Positions 1 to 12,769 of a stretch of 64,000 bases of DNA are shown piece after piece. The position numbers and the translations under genes were made by a program. The stretch covers positions 33,159,001-33,223,000 of the forward strand of contig NC_092324.1 in assembly GCF_036785885.1 (NCBI RefSeq). The letters are read 5' to 3'. Each line of letters begins with the position of its first letter. Position 1 is the first letter of the stretch. Source of the stretch: Coffea arabica. Lineage: Eukaryota > Streptophyta > Magnoliopsida > Gentianales > Rubiaceae. A model generated the notes under the pieces. That model was not told the DNA's origin. It made no database searches and was given only the letters and a program-made list of their open reading frames with translations.

Positions 1-662
1 TCTTGAATCAACCTTCTCCACCCTTTACTCGCCTTGTATTTACCTGCGAGCTGTTGCCTTCCAGTCTTAATGTTCTTGAGACCTTCAGTTTCAACCTTAA
101 CCTCTGTCAGTTCACTTCCCTTACTATTTCCTTTCATACTGCTATCAATCCACATCAAATCACAATCCTCTAAACCCCTCTCCCCCTCAACAGCAATATC
201 TTGTACCACTCCCTCTAGGTTCCTCATATTCACACCTTTCCTCAGTAACCCATTTTTACTCCAAGAATCCTTATCCTGCAGTTCATCACACTTTTCCCCC
301 ACTCCCTCGCCCTCAGAACCTGTTTGTTGCATAATTTCTCCCCCAAATTTCCTATTCAGCACCTCAAGCTCCTTGAAAGTCCCCTCCTTCTCCCTAGATA
401 TATTATCCTTTAAAACCTTATCCCTTCCATCAGATTGCCAAGTCAGCAGTAACTGCTTGTTACCTTCCTTCATTTCCTTTACTATGCCCTGTTCCTCTCT
501 ATCATTTGATTCAGAGAATCCAGAGCTATTAAATCTCTTCCCTGGACTTCTGGATGAGCTAGCTGTAATTGATCGGTTCTTTTTGACAAACTCCAGAGAC
601 TTCAGCAGATGAAATATATCAATAACACTCCGTGTAGGCATTATCAACAATGAACAAAACAA
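1..662 (-). mobile_element. L1-type LINE ORF1 remnant, cut by window start
   Basis: This is an open minus-strand frame identical to the one at 34881-35542, where the element is seen more fully. It is Lys/Glu/Ser-rich and low in complexity, as is usual for the C-terminal half of plant L1 ORF1. The zinc-knuckle and DUF4283 parts expected further N-terminal are absent, since the sequence above 662 is unrelated. The assignment to a LINE rests on the ORF2 start that directly follows the other copy at 34667. Confidence 0.7.
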
Positions 663-942
663 AACAAATCATAGTTCCGAGTGAATTTTTTGGTACAATA
701 GAAATCTTGATATGGGTAAATGTTTTATATTTTTCGCAAAAAAATTCACTATAATTTACTTTGTTCTGTTAACTATGATACTTCAAATTAAAGCAGCAAA
801 TACAAAGTAGCCGTAATATATTGTATTTTTGTCCGATTCTTTTTTGTTCATTTTTTGATTACATATATTAATATTATATTTACAAAAAAAATATAGATTT
901 AGTGAGCTGAATCAACTCAATTTTCTCAACTTCTAGTACGAT

Positions 943-1155
943 TAGGGGTGACAATCGGGTCCAAATCGGAGTGACAGGTCGGGTTGAGACCTGAGTATAA
1001 CAGAAAACCCACTGATCTGAACTTGATCCACCAAGCCGAAACAAGTCAAGATACTTGACACGAACTCGAAAAGTTCTAATTGACGGGGCGACCTGACCCA
1101 AAACTTAATTTTAATTTATTAATTTATCACTGTAATTTCTAATAAAACCAATTTC
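943..1155 (+). mobile_element. Truncated hAT MITE (same family as 9445-10136)
   Basis: It starts with the terminal motif TAGGGGTGACAAT and follows the left 210 bp of the complete element at 9445-10136, including the run of gggtc/gaccc-type words and the AT-rich stretch that ends in ctaataaaa. The right part is missing. The break falls next to a duplicated 55-bp segment at 1157. No target-site duplication can be assigned. Confidence 0.7.
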
Positions 1156-1156
1156 G

Positions 1157-1330
1157 GCGGATTTTTGGGCTTGGCACTTTGCTGGTAAATTCATATTCTC
1201 ATACCATAAATCTCATACCATAATTCATATTCGAAACAGGAAAGAAATCTCAGAGAAAAATATCTAACAAGTGCTGCGGATATTTGGGCTTGGCACATTG
1301 CTGGTAAATTCATATTCTCATACCATAAAT
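1157..1330 (+). repeat. Pair of 55-bp direct repeats
   Basis: Bases 1157-1211 and 1276-1330 are direct repeats with only about two mismatches, 119 bp apart start to start. They contain the words cttggcac and ctcataccataaat. They lie upstream of RPL7, and the first begins exactly where the truncated hAT element stops. A local duplication associated with the deletion of the element's right half is a plausible cause (inference). Confidence 0.75.
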
Positions 1331-1910
1331 TGTTATTTTTATCAATCTATTGAAGCTTTTGCAGTATAAAGCAATATTTTAGTAGTCTTACTTATATGCA
1401 TAAAAGAAATCTACTGCCAATTTTTTGAAAGATGGGATTTTCCAGTATATGCTTTTTATATGAGGCTGAATTTTCTTGGTGAGTTAATCCAATTATATGG
1501 CTCATGGTTGCTCTTTTAGATGCTAGAAATATCGGTAGGGATTTAGATCTTTAAGAAGCAAAAATAGGGAAAGCATGCTTTCTCCCCCTTTAAAAACTGT
1601 CTCTGAAAAATATTTGACAGAGCGGAATGGATTTTGTGGTTTTGGATGACTATTCTATATGGGATGAGAACTAGAGCAGGGAATTCAGTTGGAGCAATAT
1701 ATTGAGTTTTGAGCATGATTGTCATGTGGGATTTGATTATTGGTTTTTCCTGCTGATCAGGTTTTATAGTTATAGTTTTGACAAAATGGTTATTACCTTT
1801 TGATACTATAGGTGATTAGCTGATTAGTCTTACATCTGATTTTTCTGTTCTTTTAGCATAGGTAATTGTGTAGAATGCACGTTGAATTTGTCACCATTTG
1901 ATAATAATAA

Positions 1911-2014
1911 CAATTGGATTGGTGAGAAACAGGGTCTGGTGATTGTTGTTGTGGGAAATGCAACATCTGCATTTCGTTTAAAACCTGACCCTGTTTTCCT
2001 TCTCGTTCCAATTG
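1911..2014 (+). other. Pre-miRNA-like hairpin upstream of RPL7
   Basis: An imperfect inverted repeat of about 104 nt. The outer arms caattgga/tccaattg pair perfectly. Inside them aaacagggtctggt pairs with acctgaccctgttt (one mismatch), and an inner stem aaatgca/tgcattt closes a 5-nt loop. It lies about 240 bp before the RPL7 start codon, probably in the 5'-leader intron. I do not recognise a known miRNA in either arm. It may equally be a small inverted-repeat transposon remnant. Confidence 0.5.
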
Positions 2015-2256
2015 GTTAAAGTATTATGAAATCTCTTAGTGCTGTACCTGAGATTGAATATAGTAAGACTTTGTTGCTTCATTAACTCACAGTGATTGAA
2101 CACGTCTTTCGTTGATAATTTAGATCACCTAGCACCAGTTTTTTGTTCAAGAAATATGTTCTCTCAATTGGGTTATGCTTGTAAATTATTTAACTTCAAT
2201 TTAGGAAAATATTTGTCATCCTTCTTTATGTGATTCTGGCTCATGTGTACACAGAG

Positions 2257-4035
<1,779 letters not shown>

Positions 4036-5689
4036 ATTTCTATTAAATGGTGCCTTTTTGCAATTTTGGAGGTTCTGCGATAGTGAACTCTTTAAGTTTC
4101 TTGGTGATTCCTTTTTCAGACATGCAGTTACGCATTATGTTCAGAACAAAATTCTACATTTTATCCGCTGGACTTAGCATATTCAAGTAACTTATTCCAT
4201 ATTTTCTGCTAGCGTATTATGATTCGGTTTCTAGGCTATTTCCGTTTGTGAGCCACATTTGTCTTACAGGCTGTGTCAGGTGGTTGCTGTATTATGCTTT
4301 CTGCAAGTATTTTTCTCTATGAAATTTACTTCGTGTTGGCTTTAGTCATATGCATGATTCTTTCTGCTCGACTGTTTTTGCTAGGAATTTTGTTGTTTCA
4401 TATTTTGTAACCTTGTTTGCCAGTCATCTTTTCTGCTCTCTCTTAGCTCCGTGGCACTCTGGAATCCCTGAGAATGGCTTTTGGCATTTAATTGTCAAAT
4501 TGTTGATTTAATATCGAGTGCATTTTGCAATTTAAGGACCAGTGAAAGTGTTCCAAGACAAATTGCTTTCTTTCTCTGTTTTTCTTGGAAATGAGACTGA
4601 TTTCTATCATTAAAGAGTTATATACTGGATCACTAACCTTGGTTCACCTAGGGAAGAGGCTACAAGGAAAAGGAAAATTGAAGGGGTCAAATCATTTTGA
4701 TTGATTTCCCAAAGTTCATCCTTGCAAGGATAATAACAATAGAGAAAGGTTTAGGGTCAACATGGAAATGGTGTTGAATTGCATCACCAGTACTATGACT
4801 AAGGCAGCACTCTTTTCAACTTTTATTTTGGTCTTTTCATATCTTTTATTGAAAGACATGTCCGCTAACATTCTGGATAAGTCATAAATACTGGTATACA
4901 GAATATAGAGCAAGAGCTATTCGTTTATCCATGTATAAATTGAAGGTAAATGAAGGTATTATTGATTTTGTTCTTATATTGGATCATTCTATTAAATTAC
5001 TATTTAAATATAAATTTTTAATTGCAATTCTGGTTGCGTATTCAATTTATGCAATTAATAAGTGAGACAAGACAGACAAACAATGAACTATCCAATTAGT
5101 AAATGAGAGGGTGCATTGTCTCATGCATCACTATATTGTGAAGTCTTGTTCATTATGTGGGCCTGGGCCTGGGCCAGGAGTAATATAGTAGGTGAACTTG
5201 TTTCTCTTGACCTCTATTGGTTCCTGAGAACTGAGCCACTGCTCGTGATTTAACAAGAAAATTAAAAAGAAATATTGATGCGGCAATCAGTTGAAGAATG
5301 TAGTTTCTATATTTTAACTCTTAATTCTTACGGGACTATTGTCGTCTCGTGATTGGGCTCTTTAGTTCAATTGGGCCAGACAATTTAATTAGCAAAAGCA
5401 AATTGTGAAAAAACTTGCAATACAAATAGGCAAATCTCAAATACTAGTTTTTCAACTGCACTTCAGCCATCTTGTTTATCATATAGTCTTTTACTATAGA
5501 AATTAAGATAGTGGAAGTGTGATTACAAAATAATGGAGTGCAATTAACGTTTCGTTACAGATAATTGAAACAAATTTTCAAGAATGAAAAATTTGTTAAA
5601 ATTGTTAGACGGCAGAAAATGCATAACCTAGTTGGAAAACGTACCAAACTTTCTTGAGATGCACTACTAGTTTCTTGAGAAGTACCATT
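4036..5689. other. RPL7 3' region, no gene seen
   Basis: The first several hundred bases are T-rich and probably include the RPL7 3' UTR; I cannot place the poly(A) site. Further on is ordinary AT-rich intergenic DNA with short chance ORFs only. A small run of gggcct repeats lies near 5160. Confidence 0.5.
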
Positions 5690-5836
5690 TTGTTTGGATA
5701 AGAGTTTATTTGGATGATTTATTTGAGATATTTACTGTAGCACTTTTTGTGATGTGATGTATGTGAGATAAAAAGGTGATTGGGATTTGTGAGGCAAATT
5801 TTTTTTTTTTTTCCAAATTCTCTTTGTCCAAACAAA
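5690..5836 (+). mobile_element. MITE, gtttggata family (member 1)
   Basis: A short element opens with tgtttggata and closes with tttgtccaaaca, which are inverted with respect to each other. It has an internal core with tgtagcactttttgtgatg. The same core and ends recur at 12770-12934 and, in reverse orientation, at 17860-18036. A long T-run near 5800 shows decay. No target-site duplication could be assigned, so the superfamily is left open. Confidence 0.65.
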
Positions 5837-5924
5837 TTGTTAAAAAAAATAGTTTTGTGCATTCAAATAGAATGATTTGTACATTGGCCAAAAGTTTTCT
5901 CAAGCAAATTATGTGGCCCTTGAT

Positions 5925-6550
5925 TAAGGATGGCAATTGAAACGGGTGCCTGTAGGGGGTAGGGTGGGGTGGGGGGAATTTTTTCCCCTCATTAAGAAAC
6001 GGGGCAGTGGAGTATACTCCCGCCCTGCCACCCGTTAAATATACATATATGTATATATATAATAGTTAGTTTAATTAATTACAAATTTATAATAATATTA
6101 TTATTAGTTATAAGTATTATTAATGCATATTAGTATACGTAATATAATTGATATTATCAATTATACTAATACTTATACATGTTTACTAATAAAAATTATT
6201 AATTAGTTATATTAAATTTACTAATACATTTATACTAAATTCCTAATTACATTTAATACAATAGCACTTTTTTCCTCAAAATAATCAATAATCACTTAGT
6301 GATTGTATTTATTTCAAAAGTGAAAATTTGATTACTTTAGTTGTATTTGTTTTATCATGTTATATTGTATTCAATTAGTTTCTATTTGATTATTTTTATG
6401 GATTTTAATTATGAAATTACAATAGATAATGATTTGATAATGTGTTAGTATTTTAGTACTTAATTATTTGCTAAAATTTAACTACAGTCAAATTATATGA
6501 CAAGGCAGGGGGGAGTAGTCGCAGTGGGGCCGCCCACGTTGCCATTCCTA
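5925..6550 (+). mobile_element. Non-autonomous hAT element, 626 bp
   Basis: The ends are inverted: taaggatggcaa on the left and the complement of taggaatggcaac on the right. It is flanked by an 8-bp direct repeat cccttgat at 5917-5924 and 6551-6558, the length typical of hAT transposons. The outer parts are G/C-rich and the interior is extremely AT-rich with no ORF. The terminal motif resembles that of the hAT element in the UER1 fragment, so the two may be related families. Confidence 0.8.
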
Positions 6551-6822
6551 CCCTTGATGAGGGATTCTTAAATGCTTGCTTTTCAGATATGCGAGAGGCC
6601 AAAATTGAAACTTAGCATCCAATAAAACAAAAAAAAAAAAAAGAAATTGAAAATTGGCACAGCGGAATCTCGAGGTATATGTTTTTCTCCACCAACTAAT
6701 AAGGGGTTTCATCTGCTTGCACATATAATCAATGCAAACATCGTGTTGGGTAAAAATTCATAAGGTTTCACTTGGCAAAATGATTATGATATAATTACCA
6801 GAACATTTGAAACTTGGCGTTG

Positions 6823-6824
6823 CT

Positions 6825-6855
<31 letters not shown>

Positions 6856-6871
6856 CTCTCTCTCTCTCTCT
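6823..6871 (+). repeat. Compound (AC)n(TC)n microsatellite
   Basis: About 15 AC units run directly into about 10 TC units. The tract length looks the same in copy B at 41703-41751, which is notable for a normally fast-changing locus. Confidence 0.95.
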
Positions 6872-8014
6872 GTGGTAAAAATTAGAATTTTCTACTATTA
6901 CCCAAGATAATATAAAGACTTTATCTTAATTTGGGCCCTAAACATAAAAGTGGGACGCCTCAATCTCCCAAGTATAAAATCTATACCACTTAAATAAAAT
7001 AATTCCATTTTAGTCCATAAAATATAAAATCTATCCTACTTTAAACACTAAAATATATATAAAATTTTATATTTCAGGGACTACAAGGAATAGGTTACAT
7101 TGAAGTGAGAAGGATATTATAATTTAGGAACTAAAGTGTCATACTTCAAAATTTGGGGATCAAAATGAAAATTTAGAATATTTAAAAGGTGCAACATATA
7201 ATTAACCCTAATGCAAAACCAATGCTTATACTAGGGCTGACCAGGGCTACCCGTCTTTTAACTGTGACAATTAAATCATCTTTGTAGCATTTTCTATGTC
7301 AGTAAAGAATATATCCTCGGATGGAAAACATGAATATGACAAGTATCGTGACGTCCCAAAATCTTTCACTTTAATGTGCATTCATTAACATTCTTTCACG
7401 TGGAAGTGGGACAGAACAGTTATCAGAATAATCGTTCCTTAGTAGTTAATGGTCAAAATTGACTAAAAGGAAAATGTAACATTCAAATCACTATATGTAC
7501 ATTATTTTTAACGTTATGTGTAAGATCGATGAAAATTTATTCTATAATAATTTTTTTTATTAAAAGTAAGTTACAACATGAGAATGAGAAAAAGTAAATT
7601 ATATCTTGTAGAATTGGATAAAAATATGCACAAACGGTTGTGCCCCATTTCCCTTTACGTTACCTTTGATTGATTTTGCCTTGTTTGCAGAGGACATTTG
7701 TGAACTTTTGGACGGCAACACATACTTATCTTGTCCCATGATGTACGCAACCTCTGACGTTTCATTTACATTATTCTCCTAAAAGCCCATTTATGTAATT
7801 TTGGCGAAATGGAGAAGAAAAGTAGAAAAAATATGGGATAATTACATTTACTTCCCTTGAGGTTTGACCAAATAACGAATCGATCCCTGAGATTTGACCA
7901 AATAACAAATTACTCTCCCATGCTAAGTTTGTCAGTTATATGGAATGGAAATAGCCAAAAGTCTAAACAACCCTTATTGATTTTCATCAAATTTTAAAGA
8001 CATAAAAATAGAAA
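6872..8014. other. Intergenic, transposon remnants
   Basis: There is no gene. At about 7837-7960 the sequence begins gggataattacatttac and has two diverged copies of a gatttgaccaaataac unit about 34 bp apart. This is the style of the end of a small MITE, but a matching right end was not found. The fold-back element at 8015 is inserted immediately after it. Confidence 0.45.
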
Positions 8015-9156
8015 GGGAAAATCGTCCAAAACGTCCCTCACATTTTGTAAAATAACTTTTTTCGTCCCTCACTTTTAAAAGTGTAATTTTATGTCCCTTA
8101 CATATTCACATTGGTCAAATTTAGTCCCTAACTAGGTTTCCGATCATTTTTTGGCCGGAATCCATCACGTGCAAGGCACGTGATCATTTTTTAAGGGTAA
8201 ATTTGTCAAATTATATTTTACATAATCTAATCTATAGCCCTCCACATTTTATAAAACAAATTTTTTCGTCCCTCACATTTTATAAAATGATTTTTTCATC
8301 CCTCACATTTCACAAAATAAATTTCTCCATCCCTCACATTTCAAAAAATGAATATTTCCATCCCTCACTAATTATGTGTGTGAGGAAAACTCTAAAAAAA
8401 ATATGTATGTGTGTGAATACATTTTGTTTAAACACATGTATATGTCTATTTGATTTTGCTTAATAATACGAATAGCATAAATATATGTATGTGTCTATTT
8501 GATTTCACTTAACAATACGAATACCATATATTATACGTGATCATTTGATTTCATCTGGTATTAGCTAGTAAAAAATCTTGCATTTATTGTCAAGTTGGCC
8601 AATAAAGCTATTTTCGGTCAAAATACAATAAGAATATGCAAATTAAGGTTCTATTGGTAAATATTAGTCATAATCATACAAAAAGAGAAGATAGCCCACA
8701 AGTTGGGCCCAATTACATACATGTGTTTATGCTATTATTATTAAGCAAAATCAAATAGACATATACATGTGTTTAAAAAAAATGTATTCACACACATAAT
8801 TAGTGAGAAATGAAAATTTCATTTTTTGAAATGTAAGGGATGGAGAAATTCATTTTGTGAAATGTGAGGGATGAAAAAAATTATTTTATAAAATGTGAGG
8901 AACGAAAAAATTTATTTTATAAAATGTGGAGGACTATAAATCAGATTATGTAAAATATAATTTGACAAATTTACCCTTCAAAAATGATCACGTGCCTTGC
9001 ACATGATGGATTCCGGCCAAAAAATGATCGGAAACCTAGTTAGGGACTAAATTTGACCGATGTGAATATGTAAGGGACATAAAATTACACTTTTAAAAGT
9101 GAGGGACGAAAAAAGTTATTTTACAAAATGTGAGGGACGTTTTGGACGATTTTCCC
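8015..9156 (+). mobile_element. Fold-back Mutator-like MITE, 1,142 bp
   Basis: The element has very long terminal inverted repeats. The left arm from GGGAAAATCGTCC at 8015 to about 8480 is matched in reverse by about 8700 to 9156 with only scattered mismatches. That leaves a spacer of roughly 220 bp. A 9-bp target-site duplication aaatagaaa flanks it at 8006-8014 and 9157-9165, as expected for Mutator-like elements. The arms contain several diverged copies of a unit with ccctcacatttta. The ORF at 8203-8463 is a product of these repeats and not a gene. Confidence 0.9.
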
Positions 9157-9344
9157 AAATAGAAATAAGTACTTACCATTTTAGCCTTTAAGCGGGAAAC
9201 AATACAGACAGCGACTTTATCATTTCCACCCCCACAATCCCAACGTCAGATTATCATACTGCACTCTCACTCTTCTTGAACTCTCTTTCCATGAAATCCT
9301 ATCTTTCTATGGTTGCTTAATCCTTAAATCACTAAGATAAAACC

Positions 9345-10474
9345 AAGCCCCTCAAGTTTCTGATCTACGATAGAACTGGCTGGATAGGCGGCTTGCTGGG
9401 AGAGCTTCAGAAAGCTATGCGAAGCTCAAGGGATCAATTACACATAGGGGTGGCAATCGGGTCGAATTTGGGTTGGCGGGTCGGTTGAGATCCGGGTATA
9501 ACAGAAAACCCGTTGACCCGAACCTGACCCGCCAACCCAAAACGGGTCAGGGTACCTGACACGAACCCAAAAATTTCGGATTGGCAGGTCGATCCGATTT
9601 GACTCGAAAGTTAATTTTAATTTATTAATTTATCACTGTAATTTCTAATAAAATCAATTTTTCACAAAACTAATTACATAATCAAGTAATAAAAATTTAA
9701 ATAAATATTTTCAAACCAAATCTAAAATAAATTAAACATGGTAAAAGTGTTTTATCCCAAATCAAATATAAAATAAATTAAAACAGTATAAAAGTAAAAA
9801 AAATAATATAATATATTATTTATCCAAATATAATAATTTCAACTTCACACAAATTAAATAAGTTCATTTAAGATTAAGTAATTAATGCCTTTGAAAAAAA
9901 GAATAATTTAATTTAGTTAGATAAAATAATTTTTATGTTTATTAAATTATTTTTAATTCGTAAACGGGTCATATCAGGTCACCCACGAGTTGACCCGAAA
10001 TCGATCTGTTTTCTTTTCGGATTCACCGGGTTTGACCCGATTCTGACCCGAACCCCCGAAATCTCAATCCAAACCCATTAATTTTGTGTTAGATTCGTGT
10101 CATGTTTTCAGGTCTCGTCGAAAATTGTCACCCCTAATTACACATATGGGTCAGGTCGGCTCGAGAGCTGGGAATCATTTGAATCAGATATTGCTAGTGT
10201 TAACCCGACCCATGTCTTCAATGCCGCCGGCGTCACGGGTCGTCCCAACGTCGACTGGTGCGAGTCCCACAAAATTGAGATGATCCGGACCAACGTTGTC
10301 AGCACGCTGACGTTGGTTGACGTGTGCAGGGAGAAAGGTTTGATCTTAATTAATTATGCTTCCGGGTGCATTTTTGAGTATGATGCGGGTCATCCACTCG
10401 GGTCGGGTGTTGGATTCAAGGAGGAGGATACTCCCAACTTTATTGGATCTTTCTATTCCAAGACCAAAGCCATG
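9345..10474 (+). pseudogene. UER1: UER1/NRS-ER (UDP-rhamnose synthesis) exon 1, broken
   Basis: This is the first exon of the plant bifunctional 3,5-epimerase/4-keto-reductase that makes UDP-L-rhamnose from UDP-4-keto-6-deoxyglucose in the cytosol. Recognisable blocks are KPLKFLIYDRTGWIGGLLG (9345-9403), then TYGSGRL and HVFNAAGVTGRPNVDWCESH, then GCIFEYDAGHPLGSG and SFYSKTKAM up to a probable splice donor at 10475. Lesions: no start codon in frame (a stop lies just upstream); a Gly to Asp change in the first Rossmann motif; about 10 extra bases after GGLLG that shift the frame; a hAT insertion at 9445-10136; and no second exon within the next several kb. It is dead as an enzyme gene. The family call is from memory and strong. 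Confidence 0.88.
9445..10136 (+). mobile_element. Non-autonomous hAT element inside UER1 fragment, 692 bp
   Basis: The terminal inverted repeats are taggggtggcaat and the complement of taggggtgacaat. An 8-bp target duplication attacaca flanks it at 9437-9444 and 10137-10144. Removing the element and one target copy restores the frame from CEAQGI to YTYGSGRL, so this is a precise insertion into coding DNA. The ends are rich in gggtc/gacccg words and the interior is AT-rich without ORFs. A truncated relative lies at 943-1155. Confidence 0.9.
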
Positions 10475-11060
10475 GTGGGTTCTCTTTCCTTTTATCTTTT
10501 CATTCATTTTTGGTTTCCTATATGAAATTCTAATAATTTATGTTTTAATTTTTTTATTTTTGGAAATTGTGATTAACTGAGCTCAAGTTGTTATTTGGGT
10601 GTTTTTTTTTCTTAATATGGGATATTATTAATCTGTATCATTAGATAGTGGGCAGGCTGAATGGTTGTTAAGAACAGCATGCAACTAGAGTCAATGAGAA
10701 AGAATTGCGAATTGCGAATTTGTGAAGGTGGTTCCGGAAACTAACAATTTCTGCTGCAACCGAAAATTTTGAGTTTGCTTTGTCATTTGAAGTTCTAACA
10801 TATCCAAAACACAACAATATGGCAGTCTGTTTTAAGCCAAACGTTTTGAATTGTCAAAATGAGACAATGATGGTTAGTAATCAATTTTTGCTTGTTATAG
10901 ACGTCCTGATCTCGTTTGCAGTGGTTACTGGGCTGTCTGAACTTCTGTGTAGACACCATAATTGAAGCTATTTGACCACAATCCCATCTCATGCTCTCAA
11001 ATCTCAAATTTTCAATAATTGAGCTATTGCTTGACTCTAGGCACAATTATATGTTGAAAT
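10475..11060. other. Start of former UER1 intron, then intergenic
   Basis: The first bases gtgggt fit a splice donor. I see no trace of the UER1 second exon. The short ORFs on both strands have no recognisable content. Confidence 0.5.
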
Positions 11061-12453
11061 CAATGTTTTCAGAATCGGATCGATCGATTGGACCGCGGAT
11101 CAGACATGTCACCGGTCCGATCTAGTGTTAAAACCGAAAGTTTATGGAAAACTGTTGAAAATCGAACAAACCGTTCGAACCGTAAACCGACGGTTTTTCT
11201 AATTCTTCAACAAAATGTCGAGAATAGCATAGCTCCGATTCGAACTTGAGTCTCCAAGTTTACATATGACACTCTTACCGCTAAACCATAGTTGAGTTTG
11301 TTCTACTTCACTAAAAAATATATTAAAACATCAAGTACAGTGCATCAATGCAGGTGAACTTTTCTAAATTTCTTTCCATCACTTTCTTTCTCGGCTTCAT
11401 CAGGCGGCGCTCTCTCGTTCTTCTCCTGATTTTTTTTCCAATTTTTTCTTCTTAACCATTTTAAACCCAAATATCCACAACAAGATTTTCTCAAGTCTTC
11501 ACCATTATTATCAGGTTATCATTTTTAGCAGATTGTAAACAAGTTGGAAATTTCAACTTTTCTTGTTTTCCATCATCTTGGTAAGTTTAATTTTTCTCTT
11601 TTCAAGTTTTTTTCTATATTATTATCTTTAGTTGATTTTTTTGCATTTTCTTCTTTTCCCCCCCAATTTTCATTTGTTTCCCTAATTTTTTAAATTTTTA
11701 TTTGATTAATTAAGGATGAAATTTTTGCAAAAGTAGCTCACCTCTGTGTAGGAATTGGGTAGGACTTACAAATAATAACATTGGGCTGGTCAAAATATGG
11801 TAGTTGGCACATAATCGAAGCTATTGATCATTGAATTTAAAATAATTAATGGTATAGGATCATTGAATTTAATATAACATGTTAATTAGTGATGTTTAGT
11901 AACAATTAATTTTTAATGCATTTAGCTGTATATTTGTTTTTCAAATTTTTTTAGTTTGAGCAATTAGATTTATATTTTTATAATAAAATTTTAACTTTTT
12001 CAAGTTAAGTTGATGAAATTGTGAAGGTGGTGTTGTTGTTGCTTGTCATGCCACTGATGGAAGTTTGTTATTCAAATGGTTTGTCTTGATCGAACTCTTT
12101 TATGGATTTTTTTAAGGATTGTAAAAGAATTTTAATATTTATTTTATTTATTTTTTTTGTGTATCTATTTATGTTTATAATGAATTTATGAAAACTTGTG
12201 GTGAATTGTGATATTTTAATTATATTTACCATTCCATGTTTTATGTATAACTTTTAGGAAATTTATTATTATCTCAACTTAAATTTAGTCATGTTGGTGA
12301 ATGCATTTTAGAAACTTAAGTTATCAATAACCATATTAAATTATACATTAGTTGTCAAGTTCAAGTGTAGAATGAAACCTACTTAGTACTTAATACTTAA
12401 AAAAAAAAAAACAGTGAACCTGTGAACCGGCCGGTCCGGGTTTAAAAACATTG
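11061..12453 (-). mobile_element. Non-autonomous hAT element with tRNA-like segment, 1,393 bp
   Basis: The ends are inverted: caatgttttcagaatcgg on the left and the complement of caatgtttttaaacccgg on the right. They are flanked by an 8-bp target duplication gttgaaat at 11053-11060 and 12454-12461. No transposase ORF is present. On the minus strand at about 11290-11228 there is a tRNA-like stretch, with tggtttagcggtaagag resembling an A box and agttcgaatcggag resembling a B box. The body contains poly-T and AT-rich DNA, and an A-run of 13 (14 in copy B) lies near its right end. Confidence 0.82.
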
Positions 12454-12769
12454 GTTGAAATAGAGAAAATTGCACCAATCATCGCGGATGTGAAATAGGT
12501 TAAAATAAAAAAAAAAAGAAATAAGCTAATAAAAAATTGTGATTCTTTCTAATCAGTAAGCATTTTCACACTAATGAATCTTCAAAATATTTTGCATAAA
12601 TGGATAGATTGAAAAAATGTACAAATTTAGACATTTAAATTAAATTAATAGATAACTATTAGATAATATCAATCAAATCTAATAAAGAAGAACATAATTC
12701 AAAAATCTAAGGAATGGTACATGGATTGTTATCAGGTATTAATAAGTTTCTAGAATAACTCAACTAGGT

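Larger units (their letters stand above)
663..2256. other. Upstream region of RPL7
   Basis: No coding sequence is visible here. The stretch holds the truncated hAT element, the 55-bp repeats and the hairpin listed separately. The last bases before the RPL7 start read tgtacacag then ag and ATG, which looks like a splice acceptor of an intron in the 5' leader. The leader exon would then lie somewhere between about 1.2 and 2.1 kb, but I cannot fix its position or the promoter. Confidence 0.5.

Noticed and set aside
34..612. 192-codon ORF on the plus strand (also 34914-35492)
   Set aside because: It is the antisense shadow of the LINE ORF1 frame, Ser/Pro/Leu-rich, and begins at a TTG codon.
8203..8463. 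86-codon ORF with repeated SSLTF-like units
   Set aside because: Lies entirely in the left arm of the fold-back transposon; the periodicity comes from the DNA repeats.
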